64,000 nucleotides of DNA, taken from contig NZ_PDJQ01000001.1 of NCBI RefSeq assembly GCF_002563855.1, positions 1,550,001 to 1,614,000 on the forward strand, written 5' to 3'. The translations under genes were made by a program, and so were the position numbers. Below, one piece after another: positions 33,600 to 42,763 of the stretch. This DNA comes from Tepidiforma thermophila (GTDB lineage Bacteria; Chloroflexota; Dehalococcoidia; Tepidiformales; Tepidiformaceae). Positions within the stretch are counted from its first letter, which is position 1, and the number at the start of each line of letters is the position of its first letter. A model generated the notes under the pieces. It saw only the letters and a list, made by a program, of their open reading frames with translations. It had not been told where the DNA came from and did not search any database.

Positions 33600-36500
33600 A
33601 TGAACAGCATCGTTGTGCGCCGCCGCCTCCGTGAGCGCCGCCGGGGCGACGGGAGCCGCGCGCGCCCCATCATCATCGCGCTCCTCGCGCTCATCGGCTT
33701 CGGCGCTGTCTGCGCCGCGGCCGGGCTCGGCGCGCTCTTCACCATCTACAACTCCTACGCGAAAGACTACGTTCCCATCGAGCAGAAGCTGCTCGAAGTT
33801 TCATCAGTCCCAACGGAAATCTATGACCGCGGCGGCCCCGAAAACGGCGTCCTGCTGGCCACGCTTTCCAACCCAAATGCCCAGCTCCTCAACCCGGTCA
33901 CGCTCGACCAGATTTCGCCCTGGATGATCGAGGCCACCGTCTCCACCGAAGACAATGCGTTCTGGACACACCCCGGAGTCAATCTCCGCGGCCTCATCCG
34001 GGCAGCCTATGAGAACTACATCCTCAACGACTTTGGCGCCGGCACGGGTGGCTCCTCCATCACCCAGCAGCTCATCAAAAACGTCTATATCTGCCCCTCG
34101 GTCGCCGAGGACGGCGACAACCGGAACGCGTGCGTGACCGCCGAACGCACCCTCGACCGTAAGCTCCGCGAAATCGCCTACGCCATCGAACTCGAACGGG
34201 ACTACACGAAGGAGCAGATCCTCACCTGGTACCTCAACCAGATCAGCTACGCCGACCGCTACATCGGCGTCGAAGCTGCCGCCCAGGGCTACTTCCGCAA
34301 GCCCGCCAAAGAGCTCACCCTCGCCGAAGCCGCCCTCCTTGCCGGCATTCCGCAGGCCCCCACCGCCTACCATCCGCGGCTCAACTGCGTCAAGGACGAC
34401 CGTGGCGAGTGCATCACCGACGAACTGGGGCGCGCAATCGTCGGCGGAGAAGCAAAGGCGCGCCAGGAGGACGTGCTCGACCTGATGGTCCGCCACGGCC
34501 GTATCACCCCTGAGCAGGCCGCCGCCGCGAAGGCTGAGGAGGTGCGCGTCTATCTCGGCTCCAATCCCCAGCGGGCCGAGGCCTTCGTCGATAACCAGGT
34601 CGAGCCCCGGCTCGTCCGCATGTGCGAGGCCGGCATTCTGCCCAAACTCCCGCCCGCTTCCGATTGCAAGTCCAGTGTCCACATGGCCGGCTACAGGGTC
34701 ACGACGACGCTTGACTGGGAGCTCACGGCGAAGGCGATGGAAATGGCACGCGGGTTCATCGCCGCCGGTCTCGAAGCCGGCTGCGAGTGCCATAACGCCG
34801 CCATCGTCACCATCGAACCCTCGACCGGCCAGGTCATCGTCTACGCCCCGAACCGCGATCCCTCCTACCGCTCCGACCGGCGCGTCGCCGGCGAAATCGA
34901 CCAGCTCAACGAAATCAACCAGCCGGGTTCGTCCTTCAAGCCCGCCGTCTATCTCGCCTGGTTCGACGTCCTGAACAAAGCCCCGATGAGCATCTTTTGG
35001 GACACCAGCCCGCTCACGGTCGAGGGCACCGCTATCGAAAACCCCCGCCGCGATGCCGAAAAGAGCGAGGGCCTCATCTCAGCACGGGCCGCCCTCGGCG
35101 GCTCACAGAACGTCCCCGCCTTCCGTGCCGCCCAGGAGGCCGGCGTCGACAATGTCATCAAAATCGCAAAAGCGCTCGGCATCACCACCCTGGAACAGCG
35201 CTTCGACCCGACCTTCCGTTCGCACCCAGATGTCACCTACGGCGCCTCCATCGCCACGGGCGGCGCGAACATCCGCGCCATCGACATGGCCTACATGGAT
35301 GCCACCATCGCCAACATGGGAAAGATGGTCGGCGTCCCGACCCTCGCCCGCTACGTCAAGGTCAGCGACCTGAAGAGCACCGCCCTCGACACCGGTGCGA
35401 ACTACGAACTGGCGCTCGAGCAGAAGCTGCAGTTCGAGAAGGGCTACCTCCGTATCGAGGGTACCCGCGAACTCGATCCCGTCGTCATCCTCGAAGTCCG
35501 TGACAAGGACGGCAACGTCATCTTCCGCCAGGGCGAACCCGAAACCCGCCAGGTCGTCGATGCCGGCTCCGTCTGGCTCCTTCACACCATCATGTCCGAC
35601 TGCACCGCCCGCTTCATCATCTGGGGGTGCGGCGGAAGCAATAACGACCTCGGCCTCGACTTCTTCGCCAATGGCCAGCGCATCCCCTCCGGCGTCAAGA
35701 CCGGTACCCAGCAGGGCCCGGCCTCTGCCGCTGATACCCTCGAAACCTGGATGACCGGCTACTCCCGCCACGCGGCCACGGCCGTCTGGGTCGGCAACGC
35801 CACGAACGAGCTCGTCAACGACCGCCAGTTTGCGGCAGCAAACACCACCGTCCGCCTCTGGAAGAACTGGATGGGCTACTACCACGAGGCCCTCGCTGCC
35901 CGCGGCGTGCCCGACATCGGCAAAGGCTTTTCCGACCTCCAGCCGCGGAACGTCGCCCAGCGCGATTTCCCGACCCCGGCCACCGACCGCAACCTGGGCC
36001 CCGACTTCAAGTATTGCGACCAGGTGGTCGTGGCCTGGGTCCGCACCGACGTTACCTACGAATCCCAGTGCGAAGAGAAGGAGATAGACAGCCGGAACGG
36101 GCTCCTCGCCACTGAACAGACACCCGCCGAGTTCCGCAAGGTGCAGAAGTTCGTCAAACTGCCTGCGTTCAAGCCCGAACTCGCCGAGGAACTCGCTCAG
36201 AAGCGCAACATCCCGATTGCACCGAAGGAAAAGAGCACCGGCCTGGCCGCCATCGCCATCAACAACATCACCACCGGCCGAACCATTTCCGCTGACACCG
36301 AGGTTCTTGGCACCGTCAATCCCCCGAACCTCAAGAACTGGAAGCTCGAGCTCGGCAAATCCTCGACCCCGACCGAGTGGACAACCATCGGGGAAGGTAC
36401 GACCAAAGTGGAGAACGGCCCCCTCGGCACCATCCGCATCGCGGACCTCGAAGATGGGGTCTACACCCTCCGTCTCTCAACCAACGACGGCAAGGGCCTC

Positions 36501-36623
36501 TCGCTCGTCGTGTACATCAACGTTCGAAAGTCCGGGCTTCCCTTCCCCGGGGCGACGCCGACCCCCTTCGGCGGCGCTCCGAACAACCAGGTCACGCCCA
36601 CGCCGACGCCCACGCCGCCCTGA
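33600..36623 (+). CDS. Class A penicillin-binding protein (PBP1A-like transglycosylase/transpeptidase)
   Basis: 1007 residues from the ATG at 33600. An Arg-rich cytoplasmic tail precedes one membrane anchor (about 22-48). The GT51 domain has the catalytic Glu117 in STEDNAFWTHPGV and GGSSITQQLIKN. The transpeptidase domain has SxxK as SSFK (about residue 444), SQN and KTGT (about residue 700). A further C-terminal beta domain (IAINNITTGRTISADTEVLG to DGVYTLRL) and a Thr/Pro-rich tail follow. The enzyme polymerises and crosslinks peptidoglycan outside the membrane. The last 90 bases encode an unusual PTP repeat. Confidence 0.95.
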   Translation: MNSIVVRRRLRERRRGDGSRARPIIIALLALIGFGAVCAAAGLGALFTIYNSYAKDYVPIEQKLLEVSSVPTEIYDRGGPENGVLLATLSNPNAQLLNPVTLDQISPWMIEATVSTEDNAFWTHPGVNLRGLIRAAYENYILNDFGAGTGGSSITQQLIKNVYICPSVAEDGDNRNACVTAERTLDRKLREIAYAIELERDYTKEQILTWYLNQISYADRYIGVEAAAQGYFRKPAKELTLAEAALLAGIPQAPTAYHPRLNCVKDDRGECITDELGRAIVGGEAKARQEDVLDLMVRHGRITPEQAAAAKAEEVRVYLGSNPQRAEAFVDNQVEPRLVRMCEAGILPKLPPASDCKSSVHMAGYRVTTTLDWELTAKAMEMARGFIAAGLEAGCECHNAAIVTIEPSTGQVIVYAPNRDPSYRSDRRVAGEIDQLNEINQPGSSFKPAVYLAWFDVLNKAPMSIFWDTSPLTVEGTAIENPRRDAEKSEGLISARAALGGSQNVPAFRAAQEAGVDNVIKIAKALGITTLEQRFDPTFRSHPDVTYGASIATGGANIRAIDMAYMDATIANMGKMVGVPTLARYVKVSDLKSTALDTGANYELALEQKLQFEKGYLRIEGTRELDPVVILEVRDKDGNVIFRQGEPETRQVVDAGSVWLLHTIMSDCTARFIIWGCGGSNNDLGLDFFANGQRIPSGVKTGTQQGPASAADTLETWMTGYSRHAATAVWVGNATNELVNDRQFAAANTTVRLWKNWMGYYHEALAARGVPDIGKGFSDLQPRNVAQRDFPTPATDRNLGPDFKYCDQVVVAWVRTDVTYESQCEEKEIDSRNGLLATEQTPAEFRKVQKFVKLPAFKPELAEELAQKRNIPIAPKEKSTGLAAIAINNITTGRTISADTEVLGTVNPPNLKNWKLELGKSSTPTEWTTIGEGTTKVENGPLGTIRIADLEDGVYTLRLSTNDGKGLSLVVYINVRKSGLPFPGATPTPFGGAPNNQVTPTPTPTPP

Positions 36624-36649
36624 CGAACGGCGCACCGCCAGCGTAGACT
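36620..36649 (+). promoter_or_regulatory. Promoter of the rhodanese gene
   Basis: CTGACG (36620-36625) and TAGACT (36644-36649) are 18 bases apart, 28 bases before the ATG at 36677. The -35 lies at the PBP1A stop codon. Match to consensus is moderate. Confidence 0.4.
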
Positions 36650-36676
36650 CCGGGGCATCGCCACCGGAGGACTGCC

Positions 36677-37513
36677 ATGGGATACGCCCGTCCCGAGCTC
36701 CTTGTTGAGCCCGACTGGCTCATCGACCACCTCGACGACCCCGGCGTGCGCGTCATCGACTGCGCCGTTTTCGAAGCCTACCGCCGCGCCCACATACCCG
36801 GAGCGGTCCACCTCCCGGTCCACTATTACCTGAAGGAGTCCGGCCCGCCGGGCACGGACCACGGCACCTTTGTCATGCCCCCGGCAGAATTCGAAGCGCT
36901 CATGGGCCGCCTCGGCGTCTCCAACGACACCCTCGTCGTGCCCTACGACGACAACAACGCCCTCCTCGCTGCGCGGATGTGGTGGGTCCTCAACTACTAT
37001 GGCCATACGAAGGTGCGGGTGCTGAACGGCGGCTGGCACCGTTGGCTGACCGAAGGCCGTCCAATCACCTTCCACGCCGCCCGCCCTGCGCCTGCGACGT
37101 TCGTGGCCCGCCCCAATCCCGACCTCATCGCTGATGCTGAGTACCTGAAGGCCCACATCGGCGACCCTTCCTGCCAAATCCTCGACGCCCGGACCGACGA
37201 GGAATGGAACGGCACCAATGACCGCGGCAACCGCCGCGTCGGACGCGTCCCCGGCGCAAAGCACCTCGAGTGGCTCAACTTCGTCGAGAAAGGCGACCTC
37301 CGCCGCTTCCTCCCGGCCGAGGAGATTGACCGGCTCCTCGCCGAGGCCGGCTTCTCCCGCGACCGCACCACCATCACCTACTGCCAGGGCGGCATCCGCG
37401 CCGCCCACGCTGCCTTCGCGATGTCACTGGTCGGCTTCGACAACATCCGGGTGTACGACGGCTCGATGCGCGACTGGGCCAATCGTGACGACACGCCGCT
37501 CACGCTCGAATAG
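36677..37513 (+). CDS. Two-domain rhodanese-type sulfurtransferase
   Basis: 278 residues. The N-terminal rhodanese domain starts RPELLVEPDWLIDHLDDPGV and has lost its active Cys (VVPYDDNNALLAARM). The C-terminal domain carries the active Cys in TYCQGGIRAAHAAF, with the usual CxxGxR loop. Such enzymes move sulfane sulfur from thiosulfate or mercaptopyruvate to cyanide or a thiol acceptor. It follows GGAGG and has a promoter-like sequence upstream. The neighbours are unrelated. The product is cytoplasmic. Confidence 0.93.
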   Translation: MGYARPELLVEPDWLIDHLDDPGVRVIDCAVFEAYRRAHIPGAVHLPVHYYLKESGPPGTDHGTFVMPPAEFEALMGRLGVSNDTLVVPYDDNNALLAARMWWVLNYYGHTKVRVLNGGWHRWLTEGRPITFHAARPAPATFVARPNPDLIADAEYLKAHIGDPSCQILDARTDEEWNGTNDRGNRRVGRVPGAKHLEWLNFVEKGDLRRFLPAEEIDRLLAEAGFSRDRTTITYCQGGIRAAHAAFAMSLVGFDNIRVYDGSMRDWANRDDTPLTLE

Positions 37514-37543
37514 CCAGCTCGCAGCGCCTCCCCGGACGACAAC

Positions 37544-37567
37544 GGGCCCGGCGAAAGCGCCGGGTCC
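37544..37567. terminator. Hairpin between the convergent rhodanese and small zinc-ribbon genes
   Basis: GGGCCCGGCG and CGCCGGGTCC make a 10-bp stem (one G-T) around AAAG. Its location between two converging genes suits a two-way terminator. T tracts are missing. Confidence 0.6.
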
Positions 37568-37593
37568 GCGTGCTGCTTCCAACCTGCCGACGG

Positions 37594-37821
37594 TCACTCC
37601 CCGGCGGGCGCCACCGGCTCCTTTTCCGTCGGCTCGCGCTCCCAGCGGATGAGCGCCTCGACCGTGAAGCCGAGGTCCGCCTTTTCACAGAGCGACGAGC
37701 AGTACGTCATCTTCATGCCGCTCGGCGACTTCCGCCAGTCATAGCGGAGGCCGCACCGTGCGCAAACGCGGATGTTGTTCAGGTTCATCCCGGTCGGGCC
37801 GGGTCCGATGGGCGTATCCAT
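37594..37821 (-). CDS. Small four-cysteine (zinc-ribbon-like) protein, copy 1
   Basis: 75 residues from an ATG after GAGGAGG at 7 bases. The core is CARCGLRYDWRKSPSG followed by MTYCSSLCEKADLGFT: two Cys pairs (C-x2-C and C-x3-C) that look like a zinc site, and a conserved basic-aromatic YDWR. An acidic tail (EREPTEKEPVAPAGE) ends it. I do not recognise the family, but a second copy at 37970-38161 keeps almost the same core, which shows it is under selection. A role in binding nucleic acid or a partner protein is only a guess. Confidence 0.8.
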   Translation of the reverse strand: MDTPIGPGPTGMNLNNIRVCARCGLRYDWRKSPSGMKMTYCSSLCEKADLGFTVEALIRWEREPTEKEPVAPAGE

Positions 37822-37969
37822 TGGTGTGCCTCCTCTGCTGGCTTCGCCGCCTCGCTGGTCGGCTGCCTTCCGAGATCCAGCGTAGGGGCCCCGAGTCCGT
37901 TTCGTAAAGCGACCCGGTGGCCTCGCTTACCTCCCTCCTCCCGGGGATGCCGCCGGGCTCGTTGGCCGG

Positions 37970-38161
37970 TTACGCGGCGAGGAGCGCCCGCCACTCTCCT
38001 CGTACGTACTCGAAATCGCGGAGCAGCGTCTCAATCGTGAAGCCGAGGTCCGCCTTCTCGCACAGGCTGCCGCAATAGGTCATCTTCAGAAACGCACTCG
38101 GCGAGCGGCGCCAGTCGTACGGCGTCCCGCAGTGCTGACAGATGCGGATGTGCTGCTGCAT
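37970..38161 (-). CDS. Small four-cysteine (zinc-ribbon-like) protein, copy 2
   Basis: 63 residues from MQQHIRICQHCGTPYDWRRS (38161), preceded by GGGGA. The core CQHCGTPYDWRRSPS and MTYCGSLCEKADLGFTIE closely match the copy at 37594-37821, including both Cys pairs and the ADLGFT stretch; the two tails differ. The genes are on the same strand, about 150 bases apart, so they arose by tandem duplication. A longer frame (from 38245) adds a non-matching N-terminus. Function unknown. Confidence 0.78.
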   Translation of the reverse strand: MQQHIRICQHCGTPYDWRRSPSAFLKMTYCGSLCEKADLGFTIETLLRDFEYVRGEWRALLAA

Positions 38162-38581
38162 CGCCACGTCCCCCGGCCCTGCCGTGCACCTTTGCGGAGT
38201 CGGCCGCCTGTTGTGATAGTCGGCAGACCCGGACCTCCTGTGCACTCCAGAGAAACCCGGATATCGCCATGGCTCCGCCCCCGGCGTTTCCCCGGTGGAG
38301 CAGCCCCCGGCCTGTCACCGCTCCGTCCCGTGCCTGTCACCGCTCGGCCCGAGTTTTCTCTCCGGACCTGTCGTAACGTGCTCATGGAATGTACGCATCG
38401 GCCGAGCCGCTCCCCTACCGGAAGCCGCGTCCGCTGCCGCACCGTCTGCCGCCGCGTACCGGTGTCGTTCCCCGCGAGCGCGCCGTTGTGGCTGGCGAGC
38501 AGGTCATCCTGCCCATCGCGCGCCCTGCCCGTTCATCTCGCCTCCGCTATCGTTAGGGAGCACCACCTCCCCGGAGGCGTT
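38162..38581. other. Intergenic region between zinc-ribbon copy 2 and pgi, with a direct repeat
   Basis: No convincing gene is seen in these 420 bases; the open frames over it are low-complexity shadows. GCCTGTCACCGCTC occurs twice (38310-38323 and 38332-38345), 22 bases apart, that is about two helical turns, upstream of pgi. The repeat may be a protein-binding site. The promoter of the minus-strand small gene also has to lie here. Confidence 0.4.
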
Positions 38582-40108
38582 ATGCTCCCGGCCCCACTGG
38601 AATCGGCCGTCAACGCCCGCCTTGGCGTACTCGCACGCGACCGCATCATCGACCGCATCTGGGCGCGCGACCACACCGTCTGGCAGCCGGAACCCGCCGA
38701 GTGCGCCGACCGGCTCGGATGGCTGACGGTCCACCAGCAGATGTTCGCCCGCCTCCCGGCCATCACCGCCCTCCGGGAAACGCTGCGGGCCGAAGGAGCC
38801 ACCACCCTGCTCCTCCTCGGCATGGGCGGCTCCAGCCTCGCCCCCGAGGTCATGGCAACAGCCTTCGGACCCTCGCCCGATGCACTCCGCTTCGAGCTCC
38901 TCGATTCGACCGACCCGCGGCAGCTTGACGCGCTCCTGGCACGCCTCGACCTCGCCGCCACGGTCATCGCTGTCTCCAGCAAGTCCGGCACGACGATTGA
39001 GACCCGCAGCCAGTTCGCCTTCTTCCGGGAACGCCTCCCCGACCCGCACCGCTACATCGTCATTACCGACCCCGGCACGCCCCTCGAGGCCGAGGCCCAC
39101 CGGCTCGGTATCGAACGGCTCTTCCTCAACCCGCCCGACATCGGCGGACGCTTCTCCGCGCTGTCGTATTTCGGCCTGGTCCCGGCCATCCTCTGCGGCG
39201 TCGATATCCCCGGCATGTTCGGGCGCCTCGGCCCGGTCGCCCGCGCCTGCCAGGACCCGGACCCAGCCGCGAACCCCGGCGCCTGGCTCGGGGCCGTCGT
39301 GACGGAAGCTGCGCTCGCCGGCCGCGACAAGCTCACCCTCTTCCTGCCCCAGCAGGTCGAAGGTCTCGGCCACTGGATCGAGCAGCTTGTCGCCGAGTCG
39401 ACCGGCAAGCACGGCCGCGGCGTCCTCCCCGTCGAAGGCGAGCGGATCGGTCCCCCGTCGGTCTACGGCAACGACCGCCTCTTCGTCGCGTATGGCCCGC
39501 TCGATGGGCTCGACGAACTCGAAGCCTCCGGCCACCCTGTGGTCAGGCTCCCTGCCATCGGCCCCCTCGACCTTGCAGCCGAGTTCTTCCGCTGGGAGTT
39601 CGCCACCGCCGTCGCCGGGCACATCCTCGGCATCAACCCCTTCGACCAGCCGAACGTTGAGGAAGCGAAGCGGCTTGCCCGCCGGCTCCTTGAAGGCGCT
39701 GCTCCAGAACCCGTGACGCCGGCACCCGCCGACGTCCTCGCGAGCATCCGCCCCGGCGACTATCTCGCAATCCTCGCCTATCTTCCGCGCGACCGGACGA
39801 CCGCGGGCCGCCTCGAGCGCGCCCGCCACGCCTTTCGCGACCGCCTCCGCGTGGCGACGACCGTCGGCTTCGGCCCCCGGTATCTCCACTCGACCGGCCA
39901 GCTCCACAAGGGCGGCCCCAACACCGGCGTGTTCCTTGTGGTCGAGGACCAGCCCGGCGTCGACTTCCCCGTGCCCGGGGAGCCCTTCACCTTCGCGCAG
40001 CTGGAAGCGGCGCAGGCCCGCGGCGATGTGACGGCACTCCTTGAGCACGGCCGCCGCGTCGCCCGGCTCTCCCTGGCCGAACTCGAGCGCCTGGCGTTCC
40101 CGGAATGA
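38582..40108 (+). CDS. pgi: Glucose-6-phosphate isomerase
   Basis: 508 residues from the ATG at 38582. It interconverts glucose-6- and fructose-6-phosphate. Sugar-phosphate-binding motifs: LLLGMGGSSLAPEVM, AVSSKSGTTIETRSQFAFF, and the C-terminal TVGFGPRYLHSTGQLHKGGP with the conserved Lys. The sequence resembles the isomerase half of the transaldolase/Pgi fusion of Chloroflexota and Actinobacteria, but here stands alone. The stop overlaps the malQ start. The pair suggests a glycogen or maltodextrin breakdown function. Confidence 0.93.
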   Translation: MLPAPLESAVNARLGVLARDRIIDRIWARDHTVWQPEPAECADRLGWLTVHQQMFARLPAITALRETLRAEGATTLLLLGMGGSSLAPEVMATAFGPSPDALRFELLDSTDPRQLDALLARLDLAATVIAVSSKSGTTIETRSQFAFFRERLPDPHRYIVITDPGTPLEAEAHRLGIERLFLNPPDIGGRFSALSYFGLVPAILCGVDIPGMFGRLGPVARACQDPDPAANPGAWLGAVVTEAALAGRDKLTLFLPQQVEGLGHWIEQLVAESTGKHGRGVLPVEGERIGPPSVYGNDRLFVAYGPLDGLDELEASGHPVVRLPAIGPLDLAAEFFRWEFATAVAGHILGINPFDQPNVEEAKRLARRLLEGAAPEPVTPAPADVLASIRPGDYLAILAYLPRDRTTAGRLERARHAFRDRLRVATTVGFGPRYLHSTGQLHKGGPNTGVFLVVEDQPGVDFPVPGEPFTFAQLEAAQARGDVTALLEHGRRVARLSLAELERLAFPE

Positions 40109-41580
40109 TGGGCCAGCGTCTCGCAGGCATCCTGCTCCACGCCACCTCCCTCCCCCACCCCGGCACCCTCGGCGCACCGGCTCATCGCTTCCTTGACCTG
40201 CTCAGCCGGGCCGGCGCGCGCGCCTGGCAGATGCTGCCCGTCTGCCCCCCGGGCCCCTACGATTCGCCCTACGCCGGCCGCTCTGCGTTCGCCGGCGACG
40301 ACCGCCTGATCGACCTCGAATGGCTCGGCCGCCGCGGCTGGCTCACACCCGAAGACGCGCAACTTCCGAATTTCGGGACCCCGAACCGGGTCGACTTCGC
40401 GGGTCTTCGGGCGGCGCGGCTCCCCCGTCTCCGGCGAGCGTTCGAACGCTTCGTCGCCGAGGGGTGCAGGCCGCGCCTCGCCGAGTTTGCCGCGGCCCAC
40501 CCGTGGCTTGATGACTACGCCCTGTTCGAAGCCCTGCGTGAACTCACCGGCCAGCCCTGGTGGGAGTGGCCGGCCGAGTACCGAAATTACCCGCCCTCGC
40601 GGCCGACGCCCGGCACCACCCTCGCCGACGAGGTCGAGTTCCACCGCTTCCTGCAGTACGTCTTCGACCTCCAGTGGCAGGAACTCCGGTCTGCTGCCCG
40701 GCAGCGGGGCATCCTGCTCATTGGCGATATGCCAATCTTCGTCGACCGCGACAGCGCCGACCACTGGGCCCACCGCCCCCTCTTCCTCCTCGATGCCGAC
40801 GGCAACCCCGCCGTCGTCGCTGGAGTCCCGCCCGATGCCTTCAGCGACACCGGGCAGCGCTGGGGCAACCCGCTCTACGACTGGGATGCCATGCGCGCCG
40901 ATGGCTACGCCTGGTGGATTTCCCGCTTCCGCCGTGCCCTGGACCTCTTCGATGCGCTCAGGGTCGACCACTTCCGCGGCTTCGTCGCAGCCTGGCACAT
41001 CCCCGCGGACGAACCGACCGCCGTCAACGGCCGCTGGGTGCCCGGCCCGGGCCGTGCCCTCTTCGACGCCCTTGAGGGTGCCCTCGGTCGCCCCCCCATC
41101 ATCGTTGAAGATCTGGGCATCATCACCGACGACGTCCGCGCGCTCCGCGACGCGCTTGGCTACCCCGGGATGGCTGTCCTCCAGTTCGCTTTCGGCGGCG
41201 ACCCCGACAACCCGTACCTGCCCCGGAACCACCGTGAGAACCAGGTCGTTTACACCGGCACCCACGACAACGACACCACCCTCGGCTGGTGGACCAACCT
41301 CCCCGAATGGGAGCGGGACAACGTCCGCCGCGAACTCGGCATCGACGGCTCCCGCATCGTCGACGACCTCGTCCGCACGGCCCTCGAAAGCGTCGCCGAA
41401 ACCGCCATCATCCCGATGCAGGACCTCCTTGCCCTTGATGGCAGCCACCGCATGAACCATCCCGGCCGCGCGGAAGGCAACTGGACGTGGCGGTTCGCGC
41501 CGGAGCAGGTGACGCCCGAACGCCTCGAATTCTTCCGCGCCCTCGTCGAACGCACGGGCAGAGACCGGCCCGGACGCTGA
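40105..41580 (+). CDS. malQ: 4-alpha-glucanotransferase (amylomaltase)
   Basis: 491 residues, GH77 length. It transfers glucan segments between maltodextrins. Catalytic motifs are in place: nucleophile Asp in DALRVDHFRGF, Glu in IIVEDLGIIT, and Asp in YTGTHDNDTTLGW. N-terminal ILLHATSLPHPGTLG is diagnostic of MalQ. The start (ATGATGG) overlaps the pgi stop, so two ATGs compete; the first is taken. Together with pgi it feeds glucose units into glycolysis. Confidence 0.95.
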   Translation: MMGQRLAGILLHATSLPHPGTLGAPAHRFLDLLSRAGARAWQMLPVCPPGPYDSPYAGRSAFAGDDRLIDLEWLGRRGWLTPEDAQLPNFGTPNRVDFAGLRAARLPRLRRAFERFVAEGCRPRLAEFAAAHPWLDDYALFEALRELTGQPWWEWPAEYRNYPPSRPTPGTTLADEVEFHRFLQYVFDLQWQELRSAARQRGILLIGDMPIFVDRDSADHWAHRPLFLLDADGNPAVVAGVPPDAFSDTGQRWGNPLYDWDAMRADGYAWWISRFRRALDLFDALRVDHFRGFVAAWHIPADEPTAVNGRWVPGPGRALFDALEGALGRPPIIVEDLGIITDDVRALRDALGYPGMAVLQFAFGGDPDNPYLPRNHRENQVVYTGTHDNDTTLGWWTNLPEWERDNVRRELGIDGSRIVDDLVRTALESVAETAIIPMQDLLALDGSHRMNHPGRAEGNWTWRFAPEQVTPERLEFFRALVERTGRDRPGR

Positions 41581-41684
41581 CCTGCCGGTCCGCCCCCGAC
41601 TGCACCTCCCCCGGACCCCGGGTGCTGCCGGTCAGATGCGCTTCGCGTACGCTGCCCCCACAGCACTCCCCGGAGGTGTTCCAG

Positions 41685-42692
41685 GTGGACTACCGACCGC
41701 TCGGCCGGACCGGCATTCGCGTCAGCCCCCTCTGCCTTGGCGCCATGATGTTCGGCGGCAAAACCTCACCCGCCGATTCGGCAGCCATCATCGACCGCGC
41801 CCTCGATGCCGGCATCAACTTCATCGATACCGCCAACGTCTACAACCAGGGGCGCAGCGAAGAAGCCGTTGGCGAAGCGCTCCAGCGCAACGGCCGCCGC
41901 AGCCAGGTCATCCTCGCAACCAAGGTCCACGGCCGCATGGGCGAAGACCCGAACGCCATGGGGAATACCCGGCGCCACATCATCGAGCAGTGCGAAGCCA
42001 GCCTCCGCCGCCTGAAGACCGACTGGATCGACCTCTACCAGGTCCATCGACCCCAGCCCGATGTCCCGATTGATGAAACCCTGCGCGCGCTCGATGACCT
42101 CGTCCGCTCCGGCAAGGTGCGGTACATCGGCAGCAGCACCTTCGCCGCCTGGCAGCTGGTCGAAAGCCTCTGGGTTGCCAAGGAGTACCGGCTCGAGCGG
42201 TTCGTCTGCGAGCAGCCCCCATACAACCTTCTCGACCGCCGCATCGAACGCGAACTCCTGCCGATGGCCCAGGCGTACGGCTTCGGCATCATCCCCTGGA
42301 GCCCGCTCGCCGGAGGGCTCCTGACGGGCAAATACCGCCGTGACGCGCCCCCACCCGAGGACAGCCGCTACGCCAACCTCGATGCCAACCCCCTCTACCG
42401 CCGGCGAATGAACGATGCGGTCTGGGATGTGATCGAGCCGCTCGAAACGCTCGCTCGTGAGAAGGGCACAACGCTCTCCCGGCTGGCGCTCGCCTGGTGC
42501 ATGCACCAGCCCGGCGTCACCAGCCCGATCATCGGCCCGCGGACCATGGAGCAGCTCGAGGACAACCTCGGCGCCCTTGAGGTCACCATCACCGATGAGG
42601 ACCGGAAGGCCATCGACCGCATCATTCCCCCCGGCACGCATGTGGCTCCGTACTATGAGGCCGACTGGCGCGCCGGCGCCTTCCGCTGGTGA
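41685..42692 (+). CDS. Aldo/keto reductase
   Basis: 335 residues from a GTG after GGAGG (MDYRPLGRTGIRVSPLCLGA). AKR TIM-barrel motifs: catalytic Asp/Tyr in NFIDTANVYNQGRSEEAVGE, Lys in ILATKVHGRMG, and LDRRIERELLPMAQAYGFG. NADPH binding near the end (IIGPRTMEQLEDNLGAL). Closest in style to the YajO/potassium-channel-beta-like group. It reduces carbonyls or oxidises hydroxy groups. A separate promoter precedes the TPP-enzyme gene downstream, so they need not be linked. Confidence 0.93.
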   Translation: MDYRPLGRTGIRVSPLCLGAMMFGGKTSPADSAAIIDRALDAGINFIDTANVYNQGRSEEAVGEALQRNGRRSQVILATKVHGRMGEDPNAMGNTRRHIIEQCEASLRRLKTDWIDLYQVHRPQPDVPIDETLRALDDLVRSGKVRYIGSSTFAAWQLVESLWVAKEYRLERFVCEQPPYNLLDRRIERELLPMAQAYGFGIIPWSPLAGGLLTGKYRRDAPPPEDSRYANLDANPLYRRRMNDAVWDVIEPLETLAREKGTTLSRLALAWCMHQPGVTSPIIGPRTMEQLEDNLGALEVTITDEDRKAIDRIIPPGTHVAPYYEADWRAGAFRW

Positions 42693-42702
42693 TACTGCTG
42701 CG

Positions 42703-42732
42703 TTGACACCCCCGCCCGGGCGCCGGTAGCGT
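42703..42732 (+). promoter_or_regulatory. Candidate promoter of the TPP-enzyme gene
   Basis: A perfect TTGACA (42703-42708) and TAGCGT (42727-42732) are 18 bases apart, 31 bases before the GTG. The -10 box is poor, so the call is moderate. Confidence 0.4.
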
Positions 42733-42763
42733 CCGGGCCACTACCTGTGCCCCGGAGGCAGCC

